Origin: Collodictyon triciliatum
Taxonomy: Eukaryota; CRuMs
DNA length: 22,663 nt
NCBI GenBank assembly: GCA_043381765.1
Contig: JBHJMP010001141.1
Span: forward strand, 1 to 22,663
Direction of reading: 5' to 3'
Shown piece by piece: positions 1 to 14,575 of the stretch (position 1 is the first letter of the stretch; each line of letters starts with the position of its first letter). The position numbers were made by a program, and so were the translations under genes. The notes under the pieces are model-generated. The model worked only from the letters and a program-made list of their open reading frames with translations. It ran no database searches and had not been told where the DNA came from.

Positions 1-105
1 GAAAAAAGAGAAAAAAGAGAAAAAAGAGAAAAAAAGAGAAAAAAAGAGAAAAAAAGAGAAAAAAAGAGAAAAAAAGAGAAAAAAAGAGAAAAAAGAGAAA
101 AGAGG
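1..105. repeat. GA-rich microsatellite (A5-7 G A G units)
   Basis: Runs of five to seven A separated by GAG repeat about a dozen times at the left edge of the window. On the minus strand this reads as a long pyrimidine tract. It lies beyond the last resolved exon of the GATA gene and could be its last intron or its 3' flank. The window edge cuts the repeat. Confidence 0.9.
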
Positions 106-142
106 ATGGGTAAGTAGTTTCTCTGGTATTGTGAAGAGGACT

Positions 143-2050
143 TCATAATAAGATTCGAATGTCGTGATTGCAAAATTTTATTTTCATTTTCTGCGAGATT
201 TTCATTTCTTGTTTCATTTTTGTTGCAGTAAAGTATAGGTGCCATCGTAGAATACTTACATATTTCATTTGGTTGTTTTTTGAAAAGATTCCCTCTTCAG
301 GTTTGCAGTCATCGTTTTGATACTTCCGCTTCTGTTTCAGATATTTGATACCACATGCGTTGCAGAGGCTGAAGAAACCATTTATGCAATTACATTTTGA
401 AACAAACCAGGATTTCTATTTTGAATTCACGCTATAATCCTGACCAAGTCGGCAGGATTTCGATGTTACTCGAGCATGTAAGAAAAAGACCTGGCTTTGC
501 CGCTCGGTCCGGCGCGCCACTCCGGGGTTGTAGTTGTTCCGCAGGATTCACATTTTCGCTCTTGCTTTGTCTGATGATGGAATAAGAGTGAAGCTATGTG
601 CAAATATTCTATGGGTGATAAGCGATTGCACGAACCCGGTTTTTGATCACACTTTGGCCTGTGTATGTGAATGATGTATCAGTTGGATTTCGATGGCCTT
701 TCGCTGACTGTGTCGCACTTTTCCAAGGTGACTGATTGAGGCTACCATTGAAGCGATTACCCTAACCAAGAAAGAGAAAAAAAAGGAGCAAACACAAACA
801 AAGAAACAAAGAAACACAAAGAAACACAAAGAAACACAAAGAAACAAACAAAAAACAAAAAAAAAATAAAAAAAACAAAAAAAAACAAAAAAAAACAAAC
901 AAAATTGTAACATGCAAATGATATTCAGTATAAAAGGAAAAAAGAATACACTGATAAGAGCTTAGAATAACAAAAGCGTTCTAATGAGCATAGGTGGAAA
1001 TAATTGGAGTCATTTTCACTTTCATATATGATTGGAAAACTATTTATTCAACAACGAACCTGCTCAACACTTTTAGGGGAGTCTAATTGCAAAACAGGCC
1101 ATGACGGCATGGATGTTGAGCCAGAATCTTGGTTTGTACACGGGGGAAATCCACTCGAGCATCTAATATGTTCACTTGATTGTTAGTAAGGCAATCCATT
1201 TTAATTCGAATGCTTGTGCCATGGTACATCGCCAGACAACATATTCTTTGTTTGAGATTTCGCACCCAGTCCTTTCCATGGGCGCATCCACTGTTTTCAT
1301 CTATATGTCATTTTAAATGAAGACGGTTTTTTTTTGGGTTAAAACAGACTGACTAAATGCTGACAGAGTTATAGCTAGCAAGAGAGCAATCTGTCGATGC
1401 AAAAGACACAAGGGCAAGTTTGAAGCATCCCAAGCAAAGTACAAACCCAGTGTCTCTGCCAGTTCTCTTGAAAGGAATTCCATTCAAACAAGAGCGTGGA
1501 CATCACTTCGTGCAGCTGTTTGACGTGTGGATAGCTAGCTTCTCCTTCAACTTTCTTTGAGAGGACTAGAATCGTGTCAGCTATATCTCGAATCTATCAA
1601 AAATTATTTTCAGAAAGAGATGAACACCACCGAAAATGAAAATGAAAAGTAGAAAAAAGAGGAGCAAATTACCTTTCGTATCAAGAGTACTTCATCCTCG
1701 TGCAGATTCAGGGAAATCATGGATGGATTCAACGCAATCAACTGACGTGCAGTTTCCTCCTGCAAATCAATATCCTTTGTAATCTTCTGCCCATCACCGG
1801 CCTGTCTCTGTTGTGGCTGCAGCGGTTCGTTGGGCGTGAAGTGAGAAGGGTCCGATTCTTCGGCAGACTCACGAATCTCCCTTGCATCAGAAAGCTGTTC
1901 TGGAGCCACTGTGTAGCATTCGTTATCGGCCTCATCTTTGGAGGGCAACGCGGTATCCATGTTGGAGATGCTCGGAATCTTGTCTGTCGTTCGACTCTCA
2001 TGTTCAGAAGCATCTGTATTGTCCGCAGTTGGACTGTCAGGCTCCATCAT
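143..2050 (-). CDS. GATA-type zinc-finger protein, seven resolved exons
   Basis: This is a probable DNA-binding transcription regulator in the nucleus. Exons on the minus strand are 2050-1673, 1593-1447, 1290-1241, 1162-1060, 761-636, 570-491 and 368-260, and all phases agree. The start is ATG-ATG at 2050, directly after an in-frame TGA. Residues 1-126 are acidic, Ser/Pro-rich and probably disordered. A helical segment follows, at about 120-175. The GATA finger is split by the intron at 490-369. Its Cys residues are C275, C278, C297 and C300, giving the pattern CX2CX18CX2C, with the diagnostic TPEWR and LCNACGIKY motifs. A basic tail (KQKRK) follows. The X18 loop and the CGI form resemble plant and fungal GATA factors more than the animal X17 type. 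After 260 there is a strong donor, GTAAGTATT, so further exons may lie outside the window. If it is not used, the frame stays open to TGA at 145-143, giving 369 residues. Exons 3 and 4 are the least certain because they rest only on phase and splice sites. Confidence 0.83.
762..910. repeat. A-rich low-complexity tract with AAAGAAACACA units
   Basis: Tandem variants of AAAGAAACACA grade into runs of AAAAAAC. The tract occupies most of the 298-nt intron at 1059-762 of the GATA gene. On the coding (minus) strand it is a T-rich tract that leads into the acceptor CTTTCTTGGTTAG. Confidence 0.85.
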
Positions 2051-3073
2051 TCAATCTGGGAGCTAGTCTAGGACCTTGACAACAGAAAGAAAAGAAAAGA
2101 AAAACCGTGAGTGATCTTGAGATCATTAGACTCTATAAGAGTCCACGAGTCCCCATAAAAAAAAAAGAAGAAGGAAGCATACACAAAAAAAGGAATGCAT
2201 AAAACCCCCAGTGACACGAGAGCAACCATTGCAACATAAAAAAACCCCTATGAAACCAAATAATAAGTTCAGCACATATATATACACACAAAAAGTAAAA
2301 TAAAAGAGAAGGCATTGCGGGGCTGGAGACCAACCAATAATTTTCCAGAGAAACAACGACTATGACAAACGCAAAGAACAGCTGCACACTGCTTCTTGGA
2401 TTCGACTTCACAATGATAATAACAATGATAATAACAATGATAATAACAATGATAATAACAATGATAATAACAATGATAATAACAATGATAATAACAATGA
2501 TGATAACAATGATAATAACAATGATAATAACAATGATAATAACAATGACAATAACAATGATAATAACAATGATAATAACAATGATAATAACAATGATAAT
2601 AACAATGATAATAACAATGATAATAACAATAATAATACCAATGATAATAACAATGATAATAACAATGATAATAACAGAAAATGATTCGTCCATAGCAAAA
2701 CGATCGGTGTTGACAAACAAGCTGCAGTGTTTCTGTTCGTTGATCTCGAATGACTATTTCTGGACTGTAATCTATAGCTTCATATGCATATTTTCATTGA
2801 ATGAAAAATTACCTAAAATCGTAATATTAATGCATTTGGGAAAAAGATGGAATTAAACCGACGGAATGAATTCTGAGTGTTACCAAAACTGGATAAAATA
2901 CAATTTTTTCGTATAATATTCAATTGTGGAAAATATATTGCGAACGCTTGTTTATTCTCAGGACAAGAAAACCGGATCGATCGGCAGAGGAAGGAAGAGC
3001 AAAAGCAAGACGGAGAAGCACCCAGAAAAGCCCCGAGAACTCGCCAGATTAAACCGTCCAGAACGCCGAAACG
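2051..3073. other. Divergent intergenic region
   Basis: About 1.0 kb separates the minus-strand GATA start at 2050 from the plus-strand FHA-Pin1 start at 3074, so it should hold both promoters and 5' leaders. Apart from the satellite at 2411-2676 it is plain AT-rich DNA with A-runs. I see no exon supported by splice signals plus protein resemblance. Long open frames across the satellite are a by-product of its 12-bp period. Confidence 0.7.
2411..2676. repeat. 12-bp tandem repeat (CAATGATAATAA)n
   Basis: About 22 head-to-tail copies of a 12-bp unit, made of a CAATGATAATAA core with a few single-base variants (TGATGATAA, TGACAATAA, a TAATAATAC stretch). Because 12 is a multiple of 3, all frames of one strand stay open and give periodic MIIT-type peptides. 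It lies between two divergent promoters. Confidence 0.95.
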
Positions 3074-5290
3074 ATGCAGTCCAAAGAGTCGATCACCCCC
3101 GAATGGTAAGCCGTTCTTTTCATTGTTCTTTTCCTCGCTTTTTCCAAACCCGCTGCGTCCCGTCTCTTCTATCACAAGATTATTTACTACAAATACGCTT
3201 GCTTTTGCATCTTTTCCTCCTCCCTCCAAGGGCTTTCTTGCTTCTCTCCCACATAATTTTCTTACTGATTAAGAAAAAAGTAGCTGTTTCTCATTTATGC
3301 TCATGTTATCCACTGTTTCCAATGCCCACTTATTGAGGCGTATGAAATCATGACGATCATGTACTGAGCGCCATATCACACAGGGCAACTTTGCCTGCAA
3401 AAAAGTCACACTATTTCTACGTCTACAAGAAAGACGAGCTGGTCCAAGTTATAAACTTGGCTGGTAAAAAATGCTACGTTTTGGGCTCTGATGCTTCGTG
3501 CGACTATGTTCTGGAAAATCCTTCCATTTCATCTGTCCACGCTTTGGTGGCCCATCACAGAAACGGGAAATGCTATTTGATTGATATGAAAACTGGTTTG
3601 TTCGGCTCACATACATGTTGCAGGAGCTCACCTGTTCTTTACTTTGTTCTTTATTATTTTTATTTTGAATTGATTGTGTTCTTTTCTGGTCTTACAAGTA
3701 AATGATGACTCAAAGTGAATCTTTATGTTTACTCCCTCTGAGTTTCGAGTTTCAATAATGGCCGTGTGTTTTCTTTCATCAAGAATCAGTAAAGGAATAG
3801 TTGTGAGTCATACACCCAATTATTGCACAGGTCATGGTACATTTCTGGATGGTCGGAAGATTGAAAGCAAGCCTAATTCATTACAGGGTATACACTTATA
3901 GTCTTGCCCCCCCAAAAAAAATGTAACCAACGCATAGCTACGGTTTATTGAAAAAAAAGGAGGAAAAAGAATATCAGCTGTAGAACTTAGATTCAAACAA
4001 CTGTCCTCGAAACGAACAAGAATGTATCTCAAATGCATGCCGGTGATGTGATATTACTTCCACTTCAACATCGCTTTTCTTGCAATCTTAAAATATTTTA
4101 CCCATTTCAACAGAGGGCGCCACCGTTCGATTTGGTAATAGTACGCGGCTATATGTCTATTCGATGAAGGTACAATCTAAATGTTCCTTCTTGTATTTCG
4201 TCATGTATAACAAATTCAGCATAATCAGTACCTCATCAATAAAACGAAACAGGACTCGGTATCGCAGACTTCAAAAGCTTCGGCCGGAGAGTCATCGAAA
4301 TCAGAGACAAGCAAAGTAGAGAAAAAAATGCAGAAAAGCATTTATCCTAATTCAATAAATCAGATATATAAAATCGACCATTCAGGAAAAAACCGTCAGG
4401 GCCAGTCACATTCTCGTCAAGCACAAGGACTCCAGGAATCCATCATCTTGGAAAGAGGTGATTATCCGCCATCAAGAGGAGTGAAATTGAAATGCTTATA
4501 TCCTTTCATGTTACAGGAGCATTGTCATATTCTCATTTGTAATATTTCGATTTTTTCCTCACAAGGCCGTTATCACAAGAAACAAAGCCGAGGCTCTCTC
4601 CATAATAAAAGGTATACATGCACATGCTCTGACTCATACCCCTCTCCTTTGGTTAGAGTGCATTCCTTTGTGCTTTATTTATCTTCCCCAGCCATCCACA
4701 GCCACGAGTCACCACTTTAAGCACCATCAGATTCTTTCTCATCATGCAGTTCCGACCCATGAGATTTCGATATATTATTACCTGATATAATATGCCAAAC
4801 CATTCTTTAATTGAAAAATGTCTGTTGAAGGAATCGAAGCGGATTTAAGGGCAAATTTTTCGCCCGAGAGGTTCGCTCAATTGGCCAAACTGGAAAGTCA
4901 CTGCAGCTCTGCAAAGTAAAATTCTCTCTTTCAATTCTGGAGGATTCTTTTTTTTTCTCTCTTGTCTATTTTTCGTGTTCGTCTCTGCTGTAATTACATT
5001 TGGGTTGGCAGGAGGGGCGGAGATTTGGGAAAATTTGGACCCCGAAAAATGCAGAAGCCCTTCGAGGATGCATCGTATGTCTTATTGCTCTTTATGAGAT
5101 TCAGTGGTATTGTGTCTGATTACTCTGTTCTATCATGCACGCGAAACAGTTTTGCCTTTTTTTTTCTTTTTATCCTTTTTTCTCTTCAATATAAATAAAT
5201 TGAACCACTAGATTCTCGCTTGCTGTTGGACAGATGAGTGGGCCAGTAGAGACCGATTCCGGTGTCCACCTCATTCTTCGGACAGAATAA
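3074..5290 (+). CDS. FHA domain fused to a Pin1-type parvulin prolyl isomerase
   Basis: The predicted 265-residue protein is encoded by exons 3074-3105, 3384-3595, 3831-3887, 4114-4169, 4220-4315, 4386-4457, 4566-4611, 4831-4915, 5012-5074 and 5212-5290, with all phases matching. An in-frame TAA lies shortly upstream of the ATG. Residues 8-118 form an FHA domain resembling NIPP1 (EW before the first strand, then VHALV, GHGTFLDG, TVRFGNSTR). Residues 119-151 are a Ser/Lys-rich linker. Residues 152-265 are a complete parvulin of the phospho-specific Pin1 class: SHILVKH, NPSSW, HCSSAK, MQKPFEDAS, DSGVHLILRTE at the C-terminus. Catalytic positions equivalent to human PIN1 H59, C113, Q131, S154 and H157 are H159, C215, Q233, S256 and H259. 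The phosphate loop has K163 and R168, but N169 where PIN1 has a second Arg. There is no WW domain; the FHA takes its place. The role inferred is isomerisation of phospho-Ser/Thr-Pro bonds, probably nuclear. FHA-parvulin fusions are known in trypanosomatids. Confidence 0.93.
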
Positions 5291-5894
5291 AATGCTGCGA
5301 CATGTTTGCCATCGCAGTGTTCGCCCATCCAAGTTGGGAGTGGAAACTTGCGCGCAGCTTTTGGGCTGTAATCCATAGATACGGCGATGGCGCTCACCGC
5401 CCTCGATTCCAGAAATGTGCACAGCTCGTAACATGACACTGCAACCCTGGTGCAGCCGTGCAACCCTAACCAAATTTTGATGATCAATTTTGGCTGAGAT
5501 CAATTTTTATATTTCTGGAGGCAGCTGATTTGATCACAACAACACGTTGTGAAAAAACGGAGCAGAATTAAGCGAGACTCGAAGCAACCGATGAAACGCT
5601 TACTCGGCCGAAAGTCACACCTGCGCTCGTGCCATAATATCTCTCAACTCCCGTTCGAAGGCTGCATATTTCGTTTGGGCCGCCCGAGAACATCTGGTCG
5701 CTTTCCTCTTGCAGCCGGGGTTCCTTTTCGCTTTTTTTTTCTGTCCTTCTTTTTCGCTCTTTTTCTTTCCTTATTTTTTTCTCTCTTTTCCCAAAGAAGC
5801 CGCCTCGAGAAGAGGTCTATGAAGATGCGTGTATATCTTAATGCATGAAGAATATTGGATTAGAAACGCCGCTAGAAGACAACAGCGTGTGAAG
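5291..5894. other. Intergenic region between the FHA-Pin1 and PP4C genes
   Basis: About 600 bp between the stop codon of the parvulin gene and the PP4C start. The stretch 5291-5480 is GC-richer than most non-coding DNA here and is open in several frames on both strands. None of these frames resembles a family I know, and the minus-strand ones run into the last parvulin exon. A T-rich tract (5728-5790) precedes PP4C. It probably holds the parvulin 3' UTR and the PP4C promoter. Confidence 0.55.
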
Positions 5895-8521
5895 ATGAAC
5901 GACCTTGATCGCCAGATCGAACAGCTCTGCCGCTGCGAAACGCTCAAAGAAAGCGAAGTCAAGGCTCTGTGCCAGAAAGCGCGTGAGATTCTGATTGAAG
6001 AAAGCAATGTCCAGAAGGTCAACTCCCCGGTGACTGTGCGTGTTATTAGACTTATTGTTATTAATTTGCTAAATATTCTTGTCAATAACATAAACAAACA
6101 GCCAAGAGAACAATGAAGTTTGTGAAAAAATGATATAGGTCCAAAAACCATTGAATAGTACACATATCAATAGTGTAATAAAAAGAATAATATTCAGACA
6201 GAAAGAAAAGGACTAAGCGCAGATATTTAATGGAAAATATTCGACAAGAAAGTGGTTTCAGTTTCGCCGTACGCTTCTAACATTTCTACTACTGCTGACT
6301 CTTTACGCCTTAAGATTTGTGGAGATATACATGGCCAGTACTATGACCTTTTGGAGCTTTTCAAGGTGGGAAACAGTTGCCCCGAAACAAACTACCTTTT
6401 CATGGGAGACTTTGTCGATCGCGGCTTCTACAGTGTGGAGACATTTCTCCTGCTTCTTGCTTTGAAGGTCTGTATTCTGTTGCTTCACACTGGGATGTTG
6501 TTTGCCATTTGACGCCAACCGACCAGTTAAATGGTGTTGCATGTCTGGTCCAGCCTTGCAATCACAAATGTTCGTTCTTGCGAAAAAAATATATGTTTCA
6601 TTGCTATCGAGAACGGCTCACCTGCAGTTTGAACCGAAGTGATTTAAAAGAGACAATATGGTAATTTTCTCCTATTCATCTACTCTTTATTTATCACTTC
6701 CTTATGGCACAGGTGCGATATCCCGACCGAATCACGCTGATTCGTGGAAATCACGAGAGTCGGCAGATTACACAAGTGTATGTGATGCACTGACGCCATG
6801 AGTGTTCCTCCTGATAATTTACGATGATTGTATACTTTGGAAAAATTATGTAATTAATTAATAAATATCTCACTCTGCCCTGCATGCTCCTTCTAATAGG
6901 TACGGATTCTACGATGAGTGCCTGAGAAAATACGGCTCCGTCAATGTGTGGCGATACTGCACCGATATTTTTGATTTTCTGTCGCTATCAGCGTTGGTAG
7001 ATGACCGTGTCTTTTGTGTTCACGGCGGTCTTTCTCCGTCCATCAACACACTCGATCAGGTTCTAATTTCTGCTCTCATTTTCTTTGAGATATTTGTTTT
7101 CCTATTATTTAACATGCAGCTGACTTGAAGGCTGTCCACTAGATTATGAAGCTATTCACTTGATTTTATTAAAAGCAAGAATCCCTTAATGAATACCAAA
7201 CAAACACAGATTCGCACAATCGATAGAAAACAAGAGGTTCCCCACGACGGACCGATGTGTGACCTTATGTGGTCTGACCCCGAAGGTAGTCGACATAGCT
7301 ATTTCATTTCATGTTCTTTGTACGGCGATTTTAGTGAGAGCCCTCAATTCTTCCGTTGACCAGGAAAAGTTAATTATACATTTTTAACTTGTACTTGTGT
7401 CCTTCATCCGATCATCCGAAACAAATCCATCTTGATTATGCAGACATTGATGGTTGGGGTATGAGTCCTCGTGGCGCGGGTTATCTTTTTGGGGGTGACA
7501 TCGTGAAGCAGGTTTGAAACTCAGTTATTTGATGCCATAACACCCATTTACAAATAAATACAAACAAAAAAAAAAAGATACAATCCAATTAGAAAGACAC
7601 ATACAAATAGTATTTCCTTTGTTTTGACCCCATGATGGAGTTTTGGTTTTCATGAAAAAATGTGACCAAATTTGTAGTTTTTGAGCACAAACAAATTGGA
7701 GCTCATATGCCGTGCTCATCAGCTTGTGATGGAAGGATACAAGGAAATGTTTGACAAAACCCTCGTCACAGTCTGGTCTGCACCGAATTACTGCTACAGG
7801 TTTGTTTCCTCCCAAAATACCTTTTGGTGCCTTTTTTTTCTGTGCTGTTGGAATATACTTCTTAATAGATTTCATTGTATGAGTGTGCAAAGTCGTATTA
7901 TTTTCTTTTTGTTGGGAGAAATACTGGCGTTATCGTTTTCTCTCTGTACTTTTATCATAATTACTATTACTATTTTTTTTTTTTTTATTGTTGATATCAT
8001 TATTTTTATTATTATTCGGTCCAGATTCAATCAAGCCAGTTTTTCTGTGTATCAACAGAGTAGCAGATTGAATCTTGAATCATATTATTTCTAAACTTGG
8101 GAAGAGAAGCTACAACACCCAAAAAACGTGGTTATTTCTTTTGTATCAAATAGATGCGGAAATGTTGCTGCAATCCTCGAATTGGACGAATCGTGCAACC
8201 GAAACTATAAGACTTTTGATGCAGCCCCTCAAGTTCAGATTCAATCTTTTGAGCTATGTATTCTCTCTTGTGCAGTCCTTTCTTTTCTTTCTTTTTGTTT
8301 ATTTTTCTTCATTTGCTTTCCTTCATGATTTTTGATTTTCACACGAATTGAAATCTTGCCTATTTTTTTTTTCGTTGCTTCAGAATAGAGGAATACTTTT
8401 TTTTTAAGAGATGTGCGAGTAAAAAAGAAATATCAAGGATTACTGACGTTTCTATGTGCCTCTTCAAAAGGATGCCCGTGGAGCTCCCGCAAAGAAATCG
8501 GCCACCGAGTACTTCCTGTAG
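5895..8521 (+). CDS. PPP4C: Serine/threonine protein phosphatase 4 catalytic subunit (PP2A family)
   Basis: The predicted 304-residue protein (human PP4C is 307) comes from nine exons: 5895-6035, 6315-6467, 6713-6777, 6900-7059, 7210-7285, 7444-7511, 7678-7799, 8154-8232 and 8471-8521. All junctions keep phase. The N-terminus [11 protein letters not shown] and the segment [16 protein letters not shown] are diagnostic of PP4 within the PP2A/PP4/PP6 group. Metal-binding and catalytic signatures are intact: GDIHGQ (50-55), GDFVDRG (78-84), RGNHE (109-113), HGGLSP (161-166), [10 protein letters not shown] and [11 protein letters not shown]. The C-terminus ends EYFL, the tail that is Leu-carboxymethylated in this family. 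The enzyme dephosphorylates Ser/Thr in complexes with R2/R3-type subunits, in the nucleus and at centrosomes in animals. An in-frame ATG at 5841 would add 18 residues, but 5895 matches the usual family N-terminus. Several donors depart from GTAAGT (GTGCGT, GTCTGT, GTTTGA). Confidence 0.97.
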
Positions 8522-8890
8522 GCGTGGACGCGGCCATCTGACACCCGCGGACTTCATGCCTTTGGAAACGCTTACATCTACTTCTTTTCTTCTCCCCTAT
8601 CTTTATTTCTTTTTTCTTTTTGACGCACATAAAAATTCTGAAAAAACAAAAACAAAAACAAAACGCGAGATCTGATAGAGTTTCACCGCCCTCAACTACC
8701 GAATACATACATATCTGGAATTTATAATACCCAGGTGCACAAAAAGCCGAAAGCAAGAGTCGCAAAGAACAGAGGCGCAGTCACATGGTGTTTTCCTCCA
8801 GTGCCAGAGAAACGAGACACACCCAACCCGAGTGCGAAACAAGCAAAGCAAACAAGCACGATTTGACTCACCCATTCAAAATAGACAGTC
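8522..8890. other. Intergenic spacer between PP4C and the cap methyltransferase gene
   Basis: A short spacer with a T-rich stretch (8580-8625) and an AAAAAC run (8641-8660). It must contain the PP4C polyadenylation region and the promoter and leader of the next gene. I see no coding signal, and an in-frame TAG just before the ATG at 8891 closes the downstream reading frame. Confidence 0.6.
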
Positions 8891-13798
<4,908 letters not shown>

Positions 13799-14140
13799 AA
13801 AGATGAGTTGATTCCCTTTCCTTACAAAATTCAGATCTATTAGACCAGCTTGATAAACATAAATGGTTTCTTTCTTTTTTCTCTATTCTTTTACATCTCC
13901 TCTCGATGCGCTCTTCGTTATTCTTCCTGTCTCCCAAAAAATATAAATAGAAGAATAGGGAAACGAAACGCACAACACCTCGCCGCAAGAGTAAAAGCAA
14001 GTCCCTTTTTTTTTTTTAATAGTATTTCCAATAAACAAAATCACATGAAATGGAGAGCTGATGACCTACGCTTGGTTCATAAATCGTTGGTTGGTTGTGA
14101 AACCTGTGGATGAAAAATGATAATTGTCAGATGACAGTCT
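13799..14140. other. 3' flank of the cap methyltransferase gene
   Basis: This is AT-rich DNA after the TAA at 13796-13798, with T-runs at 13864-13882 and 14004-14019. It should contain the 3' UTR and polyadenylation signals; AATAAA-like sequences such as the AATAAAA overlapping the stop codon are present. I find no supported exon. Confidence 0.5.
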
Positions 14141-14575
14141 TTAGCAAGTGTGGCGAGAAGCGTGCTGCGCAGCTCTCTGGACAAGGTCTTCGATCTGACT
14201 CTTTGAGCTTCATCCCGCGCTGGATGCTTCGATTTTCACCATAGTTCCGTTCCCTTATCCGATATATTTGCAATCAGTGCGCTTGTGTGCTCTCACAAAA
14301 AAAAAAATAGATTATATATTCGCTTCCTGATGTCAGATGTTGCACCAAAGCGGCTGAACAAGGTGTTTGATTCTGACTGGCTTGTACGGTCCGTACGGTT
14401 CTCGCCCTGAGTATCCATTCATCTCACGGTATTGGATATGCTTCCTCGCTTGCATTTCTTATGAAAATTACTTCCATATACATACCCTAATAATAGCACT
14501 GGTGGCTACAAAGGCTGCGACATCCATCGCGGTGATGATGCGCCCAAACACTTGTTCATGCGAAGACTCTAACAT
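14141..14575 (-). CDS. Candidate small multi-exon gene, unresolved
   Basis: This is a GC-richer island with exon-like pieces on the minus strand. An ATG at 14575 opens a frame starting MLESSHEQVFGRI, followed by a hydrophobic, helix-like stretch (ITAMDVAAFVATSAII) and a donor, GTATGT. Further down, an open stretch contains NGYSGREPYGPY. A last one reads QIEDLVQRAAQHASRH and ends at TAA 14143-14141. I can chain these in frame only by assuming 40-50-nt introns with weak acceptors, so the exon model is not secure. The plus strand is also open here (LYGPYGSRPEYPF, then TGGYKGCDIHRGDD across a plausible intron), so the strand itself is uncertain. I recognise no family. Confidence 0.28.

Noticed and set aside
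397-585. Plus-strand open frame with RYNPDQV resembling the start of eIF3k
   Set aside because: It lies antisense to the GATA exons. No continuation of eIF3k follows, and the minus strand gives an unmistakable zinc finger with consistent splicing.
2133-2720. Long minus-strand and plus-strand open frames of Ile/Val or Ile/Met/Thr repeats
   Set aside because: They are produced by the 12-bp satellite, whose period keeps every frame open. No domain or start context supports a protein.
4020-4090. Possible extra FHA exon reading MHAGDVILLP
   Set aside because: Its phase does not fit the downstream exon. Joining 3887 directly to 4114 gives the expected FHA spacing (SLQEGATVRFG).
4328-4720. 130-codon plus-strand open frame starting at 4328
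   Set aside because: It reads through two introns of the FHA-Pin1 gene in the wrong frame. The parvulin motifs SHILVKH and NPSSW appear only in the spliced frame.
5170-5503. Two overlapping minus-strand open frames of 105 codons
   Set aside because: They run antisense through the last parvulin exon, overlap each other in different frames and match no family I recognise.
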